Part shown: piece after piece, positions 33,670-42,341 of the stretch
How positions within the stretch are numbered: position 1 is the stretch's first letter
Layout: every line of letters starts with the position of its first letter
From: Streptomyces coffeae
GTDB taxonomy: Bacteria > Actinomycetota > Actinomycetes > Streptomycetales > Streptomycetaceae
Assembly (NCBI RefSeq): GCF_016741875.1
Contig: NZ_JAERRF010000014.1
Coordinates: forward strand, 62,001-126,000
Length of the DNA stretch: 64,000 nucleotides
Direction: 5' to 3'
The notes under the pieces: model-generated
Database searches by the model: none
Told to the model about the DNA's origin: nothing
What the model saw: only the letters and a program-made list of their open reading frames with translations
Position numbers and translations under genes: made by a program

Positions 33670-35990
33670 CCGGAATCGCGGACGGCGCCGGAGCCGTCAC
33701 CGCCACCCCCGCCACCGGTACCCCCGTCTCGCCCCCGCCGCCCACCATGGGCCTGGGCGTCTCCCTGCCCGTCGCCGACGCGGTGGCCAAGACCTCGGGC
33801 ACCTTCCCGTACGCGGCCGACCTGTGGGCCGAGGGGCTGCTGTGGGCCGCCGTGCTGCGCTCCCCGCATCCGCACGCCCGCATCGTCTCCGTCGACACCG
33901 CCCAGGCCGCCCGGATGCCCGGTGTCCACGCGGTGGTCACCCATGACGACGTGCCCGGTGACGCCGCCCACGGGCGCCGGATCGCCGACCGCCCCGTCTT
34001 CGCCAAGGACGTGGTCCGCCACCACGGCGAGCCGATCGCCGCCGTCGCCGCCGACCACCCCGACACCGCCCGGCTCGCCGCGGCCGCCATCGCCGTCGAG
34101 TACGAGGTGCTGGACCCGGTCACCGACCCCGAGCAGGCGTTCGCCGCCGAACCGCTGCACCCCGACGGCAATCTCGTCCGCCACATCCCGCTGAGCTTCG
34201 GCGACCCCGAGGTCGTCGGCGAGGTCATCGTCGAGGGTCTGTACCGCATCGGCCGCCAGGACCCCGCCCCCATCGGCGCCGAGGCGGGCCTCGCCGTACC
34301 GCGCCCCGACGGCGGGGTGGAGATCTACACCGCCTCCACCGACCCGCACGCCGACCGCGACCTCGCCGCCGCCTGCTTCGGCCTGGAGCCCGAGCGCGTC
34401 AAGGTCGTCGTCACCGGTGTGCCCGGCGCGATGGGCGAGCGCGAGGACCCCGGGATGCAGCTCCCGCTCGGGCTGCTCGCGCTGCGCACCGGCCACCCCG
34501 TCAAACTGGCCGCCACCCGCGAGGAGTCCTTCCTCGGCCACCCCCACCGCCACCCCACCCTGCTGCGCTACCGCCACCACGCGGACGCCCAGGGCAAGCT
34601 GGTGAAGATCGAGGCCCAGATCCTGCTGGACGCGGGCGCGTACGCGGACTCCTCCGCCGACTCGCTCGCCGCCGCCGTCTCCTTCGCCTGCGGCCCCTAC
34701 GTCGTCCCGCACGCCTTCATCGAGGGCTGGGCCGTCCGCACCAACAACCCGCCCTCCGGACATGTCCGCGGCGAGGGCGCCATGCAGGTGTGCGCCGCGT
34801 ACGAGGGCCAGATGGACAAGCTGGCCGCCAAACTCGGTATCGACCCCGCCGAGATCCGGCTGCGCAACGCCCTGGCCACCGGCGATCTGCTGCCCACCGG
34901 ACAGACCGTCACCTGCCCGGCCCCGGTCGCCGAACTGCTGCAAGCTGTACGGGACGCCCCGCTGCCGCCGCTCCCCAAGGACGACCCCGAGGAGGAGTGG
35001 CTGCTGCCCGGCGGCCCGGAGGGTGCGGGCGACCCGGCCGCGGTGCGCCGCGGTGTCGGCTACGCGCTCGGCATGGTCCATATGCTCGGCGCCGAGGGCA
35101 CCGACGAGGTGTCCACCGCCACCGTCAAGGTCACCGGACCCGTCGCCACCGTCATCTGCGCGGCCGTCGAGACCGGCCAGGGCTTCACCACCCTGGCCCG
35201 CCAGATCGTGCAGGACGTCCTCGGTATCGAGGAGGTCCACGTCGCCCCCGTCGACACCGACCAGCCCCCCGCCGGTCCCGCCTCGCGCGGCCGCCACACC
35301 TGGGTCTCCGGCGGAGCCGTCGAGCGTGCCGCCAAGATGGTCCGCACCCAGCTGCTCCAGCCGCTGGCCCACACGTTCGGTATGTCCACCGAGCTGCTGA
35401 CCATCGCCGACGGCAAGATCACCTCCTACGACGGCGTGCTCAGCACCACCGTCGAGGAGGCCCTGGAGGGCAAGGAGCTCTGGGCCACCGCCCAGTGCCG
35501 CCCCCACCCCACCGAACCTCTCGACGAGACCGGCCAGGGTGACGCCTTCGTCGGCCTCGCCTTCTGCGCGGTGCGCTGCGTCGTGGACGTGGACATCGAG
35601 ATCGGCGCCGTCCGCGTCGTCGACATGACGGTCGCTCAAGACGTCGGCCGTGTGCTCAACCCCCGCCAGTTGCGCGCCCGGATCGAGTCCGGCATCACCT
35701 TCGGGCTCGGCACGGCCCTCACCGAGAACCTCCGTACCTCCCGCGGTGTCGTCCGCCACCCGGACCTCACCGGCTACGCCCTGCCGACCGCCCTGGACGC
35801 CCCCGACATCCGCATCGTCAAACTGGTCGAAGAACGCGATGTGGTGGCTCCCTTCGGCGCCAAGCCCGCCAGCGCGATCCCCATCGTCACCTCCCCGGCC
35901 GCCGTGGCCGCCGCCGTCCGCGCCGCCACCGGCCGCCCGGTCAACCGCCTCCCGATCCGGCCGCAGTCCGCGGTGGTCAACCGGGGCTGA
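33666..35990 (+). CDS. Molybdenum hydroxylase large (Moco-binding) subunit, atypical active site
   Basis: A 774-residue XdhA/CoxL-type subunit: TSGTFPYAADLWAEGLLWAAVLRSPHPHARI, HHGEPIAAVAADHPDTARLAAAAIAVEYE, HVRGEGAMQ, ETGQGFTTLARQIVQDVLGI and PASRGRHTWVSGGAV. The usual G-x-G-E/P catalytic glutamate motif near the C-terminus reads FGAKPASAIPIV, with Lys 733 in place of Glu, and the usual GGGFGxK-like motif reads PGAMGEREDPGM. The substrate is therefore unclear; it may be non-purine or the protein may be non-catalytic. ATGA overlap with the iron-sulfur subunit. Confidence 0.9.
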   Translation: MTGIADGAGAVTATPATGTPVSPPPPTMGLGVSLPVADAVAKTSGTFPYAADLWAEGLLWAAVLRSPHPHARIVSVDTAQAARMPGVHAVVTHDDVPGDAAHGRRIADRPVFAKDVVRHHGEPIAAVAADHPDTARLAAAAIAVEYEVLDPVTDPEQAFAAEPLHPDGNLVRHIPLSFGDPEVVGEVIVEGLYRIGRQDPAPIGAEAGLAVPRPDGGVEIYTASTDPHADRDLAAACFGLEPERVKVVVTGVPGAMGEREDPGMQLPLGLLALRTGHPVKLAATREESFLGHPHRHPTLLRYRHHADAQGKLVKIEAQILLDAGAYADSSADSLAAAVSFACGPYVVPHAFIEGWAVRTNNPPSGHVRGEGAMQVCAAYEGQMDKLAAKLGIDPAEIRLRNALATGDLLPTGQTVTCPAPVAELLQAVRDAPLPPLPKDDPEEEWLLPGGPEGAGDPAAVRRGVGYALGMVHMLGAEGTDEVSTATVKVTGPVATVICAAVETGQGFTTLARQIVQDVLGIEEVHVAPVDTDQPPAGPASRGRHTWVSGGAVERAAKMVRTQLLQPLAHTFGMSTELLTIADGKITSYDGVLSTTVEEALEGKELWATAQCRPHPTEPLDETGQGDAFVGLAFCAVRCVVDVDIEIGAVRVVDMTVAQDVGRVLNPRQLRARIESGITFGLGTALTENLRTSRGVVRHPDLTGYALPTALDAPDIRIVKLVEERDVVAPFGAKPASAIPIVTSPAAVAAAVRAATGRPVNRLPIRPQSAVVNRG

Positions 35991-36007
35991 CGGCCCGGCA
36001 CTCCGCG

Positions 36008-36037
36008 ACGCCCGCGACCCGGCAGGGTCGCGGGCGT
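36008..36037 (+). terminator. Terminator of the molybdenum hydroxylase operon
   Basis: Perfect 13-bp stem ACGCCCGCGACCC / GGGTCGCGGGCGT with GGCA loop, 17 bp after the stop. No T-tract. Confidence 0.75.
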
Positions 36038-36155
36038 GAACGTTTCCGATCGCCAAGTGTCCATCCGCGGCGCGGGAATGTGCGAGATGCGTAACAAAGG
36101 GATCCCTTCTCCCCTCGTTTCCGTCTTCCTGGGTGCGATAGCGGCACAGGAGACA

Positions 36156-36971
36156 ATGGGAACGAGGCGGGCAATGGGACGGCACCGGATACTGGGGACG
36201 AACGGCCGCATGCTGGTGGCGGCCGTCGGTGTGGCGGGAATGACCGCCGTGGCCGCGGTGTGGACCGCCCAGGCCGGATCCACCGACTCGGAGCCGAGTG
36301 CGTCCCCGAAGCCGAAGCCGATCGTGGGTCAGACCTCCAAGCCGGATCCCAAACTGCCCGACCCCGTGGTCAACATGGACATCGCGCACGCCTCCGACAA
36401 GGGCTCCAAGGGCGTCAACATCACCATCGACGACGGTCCGGACCCGACCTGGACCCCGCAGGTCCTCCAGGTGCTCAAGTCCAACGGCGTCAAGGCCACC
36501 TTCTGCATGGTCGGTCCGCAGGCCCAGGCCCACCCGGACCTGGTCAAGGCGGTGGTCGCGGACGGACATCGGCTGTGTGACCACTCCATGTCCCACGACA
36601 CGACGATGGCCACCAAGTCACGGGCCTACCAGTCCAAGGAGATCCTCGACGCCCGGCGAATGATCATCAAGGCGTCCGGGGGCGTCAAGCCGCTCTACTA
36701 CCGTGCCCCGGGCGGTGCGTTCACCCCGTACAGCCGTCAGCTCGCCGCTTCGCAGGGCATGCGTCCGCTGGGCTGGAACGTGGACTCCAAGGACTTCAAG
36801 CAGCCGGGTGCCGCCGCCATGGTCAACACCGTCAAGAACCAGATCTCCGACGGCCCGACCGTGCTCTTCCACGACGCGGGCGGCGACCGCGGCCAGACGG
36901 TCGAGGCGCTGGGCCAGGTTCTGCCGTGGCTGAAGCAGCAGGGCTACAGCTTCGGTTTCCCGGTGCGCTGA
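36156..36971 (+). CDS. Secreted polysaccharide deacetylase (NodB domain)
   Basis: A 271-residue exported protein. The signal/anchor segment is MLVAAVGVAGMTAVAAVWTAQAGS, then a Pro/Lys linker and a NodB domain: motif 1 NITIDDGPDPTWTPQVLQVLKSNGVKATFCMVG, motif 2 HRLCDHSMSHD (metal ligands), motif 3 YYRAPGG. It removes N-acetyl groups from cell-wall sugars or chitin-like polymers. ATG 36156 has GGAG upstream; ATG 36174 is an equally possible start. Confidence 0.92.
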   Translation: MGTRRAMGRHRILGTNGRMLVAAVGVAGMTAVAAVWTAQAGSTDSEPSASPKPKPIVGQTSKPDPKLPDPVVNMDIAHASDKGSKGVNITIDDGPDPTWTPQVLQVLKSNGVKATFCMVGPQAQAHPDLVKAVVADGHRLCDHSMSHDTTMATKSRAYQSKEILDARRMIIKASGGVKPLYYRAPGGAFTPYSRQLAASQGMRPLGWNVDSKDFKQPGAAAMVNTVKNQISDGPTVLFHDAGGDRGQTVEALGQVLPWLKQQGYSFGFPVR

Positions 36972-37053
36972 CCGGTCGCTCCCGCGGCCCGCGGCCCGCG
37001 GTCACCGGCCCGGGATCACCGCCGTTGTCGTACCCACGCGCTACGTTGCCGCC

Positions 37054-37752
37054 ATGGCTGAATTCGTACTCGTGGCAGGGGCTTGGCTCGGCGCGTGGGC
37101 ATGGGACGACGTGGTGCCGGAGCTGCGCGCCGCCGGGCACGGCGCGCATCCGCTGACGCTGTCCGGCCTCGCCGAGAGGCGGGGCGTCCCGGCCGGACAG
37201 CAGACCCATGTCCGGGACATCGTCGACGAGATCGAGCGCCGCGAGCTGCGAGACGTCGTCCTCGTCGGCCACAGCTACTCGGGCATCCCGGTCGGCCAGG
37301 CCGCCGAGCGGATCGGCGACCGGCTGGCCCGTATGGTCTTCGTCGACGCCAACGTCCCGGTGGACGGTGAGTCGTTCGTGATGAGCTGGCCCGAGGGCCG
37401 GTCGATCGTCGAGGCGTCCTGCGCCGCCCATGACGGCTTCTGGGCCCCGCTCACCGCCCCCGACTACGCGGGCCAGGGCCTCACCGACGAACAGATCAAC
37501 CGCATCGTCACCGGCGCCACCCCGCACCCCGGCGCCACCCTCACCGAGCCCGCCGCCCTCGCCCGCCCCCTCGGCGGCCTCCCCGCCACGTACATCAAGT
37601 GCCTGCTGGACGGCGCCGAACCGGCCCCCGACGCCGCCCGTCTCCTCACCAGCGACCGCTGGCGGCTGGTCGAGATGAACACCGGCCACTGGCCCATGTT
37701 CTCCCAGCCCCACGAGCTGTCCCGTATCCTCCTCGACGCGGCGGCGGTCTGA
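37054..37752 (+). CDS. Alpha/beta-hydrolase
   Basis: A 232-residue protein of the short RsbQ/esterase-like branch: FVLVAGAWLGAWAWDDVVPELRAAGH, nucleophile elbow VGHSYSG (Ser), acid region and C-terminal NTGHWPMFSQP His. Substrate unknown. It is followed after 17 bp by the HEAT-repeat gene, so the two may be co-transcribed. Confidence 0.9.
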   Translation: MAEFVLVAGAWLGAWAWDDVVPELRAAGHGAHPLTLSGLAERRGVPAGQQTHVRDIVDEIERRELRDVVLVGHSYSGIPVGQAAERIGDRLARMVFVDANVPVDGESFVMSWPEGRSIVEASCAAHDGFWAPLTAPDYAGQGLTDEQINRIVTGATPHPGATLTEPAALARPLGGLPATYIKCLLDGAEPAPDAARLLTSDRWRLVEMNTGHWPMFSQPHELSRILLDAAAV

Positions 37753-37769
37753 TCCGGGGGAGCCCTTTT

Positions 37770-38567
37770 ATGGCGATGTTCGTGCACCTGACGTCGGCGG
37801 CGAACACACCGCGGATCCGACGGTCCGGGATCCGCGCGGACGCTCACGGACAGGGCGGTGCGCGCGGGGTGTACTGCTTCCCGGTGCTGCCGTCGTACAC
37901 CCTCACCCACCAATGGCTGCGCGAACTGGCCCGGTTCGGCAGAGGAGGCCGGTTGGTGGCCGTCCATGTGCGGCTGGATGACACCCAGCCCGTCCTGGTC
38001 GGCCACTACCGGGACCGGGCGCGGGGCGCCCAGTCCACCGTGCCCGTCGCCGAGGCGGTGCGGCGGATCGTGGCGCTGGACGACCCGCGCGGCTGGGAGG
38101 TGTTCGTCCCCCGGGCGATCCGGCCGCGCGAGGTCCACCGCATCCGCGCCGTGCCCCAAGTGGTCGGCTGGCGGTACCACCCGGACGCGCACGGCGTCCG
38201 CCCCTGCACCTGCTTCGGATGCCGGGTGCGCGGCGGATACGGCCAGCGGCGCCTGCGCGAACGGCTGCCGCATCCGCTGGACGGCCCGGCGCCACCGCCC
38301 AGGGTGCTGCTCGCGCGTGTCACCGCGGCGGGCACCCCCGGGGACCCCGCCGCACTGCGGCAGGCACTGCACTGGTTCGGCATGCGCAGGCGCGGCCCGT
38401 TCGCCCAACTGACCCACCTCGCCGCCCATCCCGACCCCACGGTCCGGGAGGACCTGGTGTGGGCGGTCGCCCGCTGGACCACCCCCGGCGTCGCCGAACT
38501 GCTGGACGGCCTCGCCGACGACCCACACCCGGACGTCCGGGAGGCGGTGGAGGCGGTACGCGAGTAG
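37770..38567 (+). CDS. HEAT-repeat protein with possible ADP-ribosyltransferase-like N-domain
   Basis: A 265-residue protein. The start MFVHLTSAANTPRIRRSGIRA resembles the H-[LT]-T/S...I...GI opening of ART-fold proteins (DarT/Tpt1 type), with GVYCFPVLPSY and WEVFVPRAIRPREVHRI later. A short Cys cluster PCTCFGCRVRGGYG may bind metal. Residues about 205-265 are HEAT-like repeats (FAQLTHLAAHPDPTVREDLVWAVARW ... DPHPDVREAVEAV). GGGGGAG lies 7 nt before ATG. The catalytic assignment is inference from pattern only. Confidence 0.75.
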   Translation: MAMFVHLTSAANTPRIRRSGIRADAHGQGGARGVYCFPVLPSYTLTHQWLRELARFGRGGRLVAVHVRLDDTQPVLVGHYRDRARGAQSTVPVAEAVRRIVALDDPRGWEVFVPRAIRPREVHRIRAVPQVVGWRYHPDAHGVRPCTCFGCRVRGGYGQRRLRERLPHPLDGPAPPPRVLLARVTAAGTPGDPAALRQALHWFGMRRRGPFAQLTHLAAHPDPTVREDLVWAVARWTTPGVAELLDGLADDPHPDVREAVEAVRE

Positions 38568-38668
38568 CGGTGGCTACCGCAACGGGGCGGCGTACGCCGA
38601 CGGGATGTCGGTGTACGCCGCCCTCGGGTGGGACGCGTTGCGGGAGCCGGCCCGCGTTGTCATGACGG

Positions 38669-39010
38669 TTATTTCTGGTCGTGGTTGAACTTCGAGGTCG
38701 ACCAGAAGTAGCCGAGCACCGCGAGGCCCACGCACCAGCCGACGGCGAGCCAGCCGTTGTGGCCGATCTCGGTGCCGAGCAGCAGGCCGCGCAGGGTCTC
38801 GATGGCGGGCGTGAACGGCTGGTATTCGGCGACCGGCTGGATCCAGCCCGGCAGCGAGTGGAGGGGGACGAAGGCGCTGGAGAGGAGCGGCAGCAGGATC
38901 AGGGGCATGGCGTTGTTGCTGGCGGCCTCGGCGTTCGGGCTGACCAGGCCCATGCCGACCGCGATCCAGGTGAGCGCCGTGGCGAAGATGAACGCCGCCG
39001 CGAGCGCTAC
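38669..39010 (-). pseudogene. C-terminal remnant of an ABC-2/DrrB-type permease
   Basis: About 110 residues remain: AAAFIFATALTWIAVGMGLVSPNAEAASNNAMPLILLPLLSSAFVPLHSLPGWIQPVAEYQPFTPAIETLRGLLLGTE... ending in FNHDQK. This is the C-terminal half of a DrrB-like exporter permease (normally 240-280 residues). The frame stays open further to 39298 but the translation there is no longer membrane-like; that DNA instead codes for another protein on the plus strand. No ATPase partner is nearby. Confidence 0.75.
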
Positions 39011-39247
39011 GTCGTCGATGACGAGATCATGTACCAGTCCATGATGGCCAGCGTCCGCTCCACCGCCCAGGTCGCCGAGACCGCACGGCAGGGCATCGGC
39101 ATCCTCGGACCCGGAACCCAGGCCGCCGCCCGGCTTGAGAACATGGCCCGCTTCCTCGACTTCGTCTCCGAGAGCACCGCCCGCGCCGCGGAGCAGGCCC
39201 GCGAAGTCCTCCACACGAAACCCGAAGCGACCAACACCCCGGGTTGA
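39005..39247 (+). pseudogene. C-terminal remnant of an unidentified gene
   Basis: About 80 residues are left: RYVVDDEIMYQSMMASVRSTAQVAETARQGIGILGPGTQAAARLENMARFLDFVSESTARAAEQAREVLHTKPEATNTPG, a helical tail. Upstream the frame runs into the antisense of the DrrB remnant, so the 5' part is lost. The parent family is not recognised. It ends at the operator of the next gene. Confidence 0.6.
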
Positions 39248-39267
39248 CCCTGACCCTGCGTCAGGGT
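39247..39267 (+). promoter_or_regulatory. Perfect palindromic MerR-type operator
   Basis: ACCCTGAC-cctgc-GTCAGGGT is an exact 8+8 bp inverted repeat with a 5-bp spacer. A -35-like TTGACC (39244-39249) overlaps its left edge, the placement used by MerR activators on long-spacer promoters. A start about 30 bp downstream would make the hydrolase mRNA almost leaderless. Confidence 0.7.
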
Positions 39268-39281
39268 TGGAGCCTTGCTGC

Positions 39282-40184
39282 ATGACGAACAACAGCACTT
39301 CCCCGGCTCGGCTCGCGCCGCCGATCGGAGGGTTCGAGGAGATCGACGGCCGCCGCGTCTTCGTGCATCGGTCGGGCAGCGGCGGACCGGCCGTGGTGTT
39401 CCTGCCGGGCGCCAGTGCGGTCGGTCTGGACTATTTCGGTGTCCAGCAAGAGGTTTCCCAGTTCACCACCGCCGTGGTGTACGACCGCGGCGGCACGGGC
39501 TACAGCGATCCCCTCCCGCTGCCGCGCACCGCCGCCGCGGTGGCCACGGAACTGCACGAGCTGCTGCGCGCCCAGCACATCCCCGCCCCCTACGTGCTGG
39601 CGGCGCACTCGCTCGGCGGTGCCTACGCGCATCGCTTCGCGCAGCTGTACCCACAGGACGTGGCCGGGCTGGTCTGGCTGGACGGGCTCCATCGCGACTG
39701 GGACGACTTCATGCCCCCCGCGGCGGGTCTGGCCGCGACCGAGCGGACGGCACCTGATCTGGAGCAGCTCGAACAGATGCGTCCGGCCCTGCGCGAGATG
39801 GGCGTCGAGTTGTTCGCTGACTACCCGGAGCATGTGCGGCAGCCGCTGATCGATGCCAAGGTGAGTGACGCATGGATCCGCGTTGGCATCGCCGAGCGCA
39901 GCACGTTGGTCGAACTCGCCACCGAACTGCGGGCCGGGCCGAACATCCCTGACGTCCCGGTCGTCGCTCTCAGCGTGTTGGGCAGCGACCCCACCCAGCA
40001 GGGGCTGACGTTGCAGGAGATGCATGACGGCAGGACGAGAATGGACGCGGCCCTGGTGAGCGCGGTCTCGCACGGGGAACAACGCTTCCTCACCGACACC
40101 TTCCACCACCGGCTCTGCTTCGACCGTCCCGATGCCGTGGTCCAGGCGATCCGCGACGTCATCGACTGGGCGGCTCGCCCCTAG
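39282..40184 (+). CDS. Alpha/beta-hydrolase, probable MerR target
   Basis: A 300-residue protein: DGRRVFVHRSGSGGPAVVFLPGASAVGLDYFGVQQ, DRGGTGYSDPLPLP, nucleophile elbow LAAHSLGGAYAHRFAQLYP (Ser), later acid and His regions (TDTFHHRLCF). Substrate unknown. The ATG sits 15 bp after the perfect palindrome and is followed after 37 bp by a MerR regulator gene, so they form a small regulated unit. Confidence 0.9.
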   Translation: MTNNSTSPARLAPPIGGFEEIDGRRVFVHRSGSGGPAVVFLPGASAVGLDYFGVQQEVSQFTTAVVYDRGGTGYSDPLPLPRTAAAVATELHELLRAQHIPAPYVLAAHSLGGAYAHRFAQLYPQDVAGLVWLDGLHRDWDDFMPPAAGLAATERTAPDLEQLEQMRPALREMGVELFADYPEHVRQPLIDAKVSDAWIRVGIAERSTLVELATELRAGPNIPDVPVVALSVLGSDPTQQGLTLQEMHDGRTRMDAALVSAVSHGEQRFLTDTFHHRLCFDRPDAVVQAIRDVIDWAARP

Positions 40185-40221
40185 ACTCGGCGCTACTACG
40201 CCCGACGATCAGAGGTGAACG

Positions 40222-40989
40222 GTGCTGACGATCAGCCAACTCGCGGCGACCGCCGGGGTGACCGTGCGCACCGTTCGCCACTACCACCACGTCGGCCTGT
40301 TGCCCGAGCCCGAACGCGATTCCTCCGGCTACCGCCGTTACCGCGCGCAAGCGGCGGTGGATCTCATCCGGATCCGGACCCTCGCCGATGCCGGTGTTCC
40401 GCTGGCCCGTATCGACGCGCTGCTGCATGCAGAGCCGACCGCATTCGCCTCGGCCATCACCGACATCGACGCCGCATTGCAGCGCAAGATCGACGAGCTC
40501 ACCGAGTACCGCCGCCGGATCACCGAACTGGCCTCCGGTGAAGGGCTTGTCCTGCCCCCCGAGGTGGTCGCCATCCTGAACCGGATGCGCAGTCTCGGGG
40601 TCAGCGAACTGAGGGTACGACTCGAGCGCGACGCGTGGATCCTGATGCAGGCACTGGACCCCGTCTCCATGCCGCAGCGCATACGGGACAAGAACGCCGG
40701 CTTCGACGACCCCGAGACGATGCGCCTCTATCTCGCCTGTGATGCATCAGTCGACTGGGAACCGGACGATCCACGCCTGGATCCGCTCATCGACGACCTG
40801 GACGCATGGGAGATCAAGCACGAACGGGACAGCAGCGGGCCAGGGAACCTGAAGCTGGTCTTCTCCCGGATCGTCGAGGCGTCACCGGCATGGCAACGCA
40901 TCCTCGAAGAGCTCGCCCACCGCGCCAAGCAGCGCCGAACCGCCGGGCAGGACAGTGAAGCCGACACCCTGGTCACGTCCGACGGCTGA
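40222..40989 (+). CDS. MerR-family transcriptional regulator
   Basis: A 255-residue protein with the MerR winged helix LTISQLAATAGVTVRTVRHYHHVGLLPEPERDSSGYRRYRAQAAVDLIRIRTLADAGVPLARI, a coiled-coil dimer helix (about residues 75-110) and a ligand domain resembling the TipAS class in length. GTG start with GAGGTGA upstream. It probably acts on the operator before the preceding hydrolase gene; no second copy of that palindrome is seen near its own start. Confidence 0.92.
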   Translation: MLTISQLAATAGVTVRTVRHYHHVGLLPEPERDSSGYRRYRAQAAVDLIRIRTLADAGVPLARIDALLHAEPTAFASAITDIDAALQRKIDELTEYRRRITELASGEGLVLPPEVVAILNRMRSLGVSELRVRLERDAWILMQALDPVSMPQRIRDKNAGFDDPETMRLYLACDASVDWEPDDPRLDPLIDDLDAWEIKHERDSSGPGNLKLVFSRIVEASPAWQRILEELAHRAKQRRTAGQDSEADTLVTSDG

Positions 40990-40996
40990 CGCACGC

Positions 40997-41419
40997 CTAC
41001 TGGGGCACGGTCAGCTCGGCCCAGACCGTTTTGCCGACCAGGCCCGGGATGACGCCCCAGCGTTCGGACAACTCCTCGACGAGCAGCAGCCCGTGGCCGG
41101 ATTCGCCCGGCGACTCCTCCTCCGGCTTGCGGCGCACGGCGGGCAGCCGGTCCGTGCAGGGGTCGCGCACCTCGATACGGAGGGTGTCGCCCGCGACCTT
41201 GAGCGTCAGTCGAACGTTCCGTCCAGGGACGCGGCCGTGGAGCGCGGCGTTCGCGGTCAGTTCGGCGATGATCAGCGCGGCGTTCTCGACCGGCAGGCCC
41301 CAGGTGACGAGCCGTTCGGAGGCCATTAACCGACCGAGCCGGGCGCCCTTGCGGGTGGCGGAGAGCAGCACGGTGAAGTGCGAAACGGAGGTGTCGGTTC
41401 GAGTGATTTGTTGGCTCAC
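40997..41419 (-). CDS. ATP-binding anti-sigma-like protein (HATPase_c, RsbW type)
   Basis: A 140-residue GHKL ATPase domain protein: N-box AALIIAELTANAALHG, G-boxes ESGHGLLLVEELSERWGV. It may bind a regulator as the WhiJ-type partner kinases are thought to do. Codon 31 is TTA (41327-41329 complement), so translation should depend on the bldA tRNA. It is divergent from the XRE regulator gene at 41532. Confidence 0.9.
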   Translation of the reverse strand: MSQQITRTDTSVSHFTVLLSATRKGARLGRLMASERLVTWGLPVENAALIIAELTANAALHGRVPGRNVRLTLKVAGDTLRIEVRDPCTDRLPAVRRKPEEESPGESGHGLLLVEELSERWGVIPGLVGKTVWAELTVPQ

Positions 41420-41531
41420 GTCACTCAGAGTGGCCGTCTGTGCCTAGGCTGAAAAGTAGCCACGGGGATACGGGCGGTGACTGTCCGTCCGTTGCCCGGC
41501 CATGTCCGGATGACGTTGGGAGTGGGCCGGT

Positions 41532-42341
41532 ATGGAGGACGAGGAGAGCGCGGCTGTACTGCGGGCGGTCGGCCGTCAGATCAAGCTCTGGCGGGAGGCG
41601 GCCGGGCTGAAACAGGCCGAACTGGGGGCCGCGATCGGTTACGGAGAGGAACAGGTCTCGGCCGTCGAACGGGCGCGGCGGATCCCCAGCCCCGGGTTCC
41701 TGGACAAGGCGGATGAGGTCCTGGGGGCGAGCGGCAAGATCGCCGCGATGAAGAAGGATGTCGCGGAGGCACGGTATCCGAAGAAGGTTCGCGATCTGGC
41801 GAAGCTGGAAGACGAAGCCGTCGAGTTGGGGGTGTACGGCTGCCACAACCTGCATGGGCTGCTTCAGACGGAGGAGTACGCCCGTGCGCTGTACGAGATG
41901 CGACGACCGTCCTTAACGGAAGACGAGATTGAGCGCTACGTAGCGGCGCGACTGGCCAGGCAGGAGATCTTTGGGCGGAGTCCCGCACCCCTGCTGACCT
42001 TTGTCCAGGAAGAGGTGACACTGACCCGCCCGCTCGGGGGCAGAGTGGTGCTGCGCCGCCAGCTCGAGCACATCCTGGAATTGGGCAAGTTGCGGCACGT
42101 TGCGATCCAGGTGATGCCGACGAACCGCGAGGACCATGCCGGGATGGGTGGGGAGCTCCAGCTCCTGAAACTCAAGGAAGGCACAACGTTGGGCCACTGG
42201 GAAGCCCAGTTGTCCAACCGTCTGATCTCCGAACCCAAGGAGGTCCAGATCCTTGATATGCGCTATGGCATGATCCGATCGCAGGCCCTCACACCGTGTG
42301 AGTCTCTGGCCTTCATCGAGAAACTGCGGGGAGAGACATGA
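41532..42341 (+). CDS. XRE-family regulator (WhiJ/DUF5753 type)
   Basis: A 269-residue protein with an N-terminal helix-turn-helix (AVGRQIKLWREAAGLKQAELGAAIGYGEEQVSAVERARRIPSP) and a DUF5753 domain (LLQTEEYARALYEMRRPSLTEDEIERYVAARLARQEIF ... VMPTNREDHAGMGGELQLLKL). Codon 128 is TTA (41913-41915), making it bldA-dependent. The stop overlaps the DUF397 start (ATGA). Such regulators with small DUF397 partners control development and antibiotic genes in Streptomyces. Confidence 0.94.
   Translation: MEDEESAAVLRAVGRQIKLWREAAGLKQAELGAAIGYGEEQVSAVERARRIPSPGFLDKADEVLGASGKIAAMKKDVAEARYPKKVRDLAKLEDEAVELGVYGCHNLHGLLQTEEYARALYEMRRPSLTEDEIERYVAARLARQEIFGRSPAPLLTFVQEEVTLTRPLGGRVVLRRQLEHILELGKLRHVAIQVMPTNREDHAGMGGELQLLKLKEGTTLGHWEAQLSNRLISEPKEVQILDMRYGMIRSQALTPCESLAFIEKLRGET

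Noticed and set aside
33468..36596. A 1042-codon minus-strand frame opposite the molybdenum hydroxylase large subunit.
   Set aside because: It spans several real genes antisense, has no domain, and mirrors third-position GC bias.
38681..39247. A continuous 188-codon plus-strand frame across the scar.
   Set aside because: Its first two-thirds are antisense to the DrrB remnant and not protein-like; only the last 80 codons look coding.
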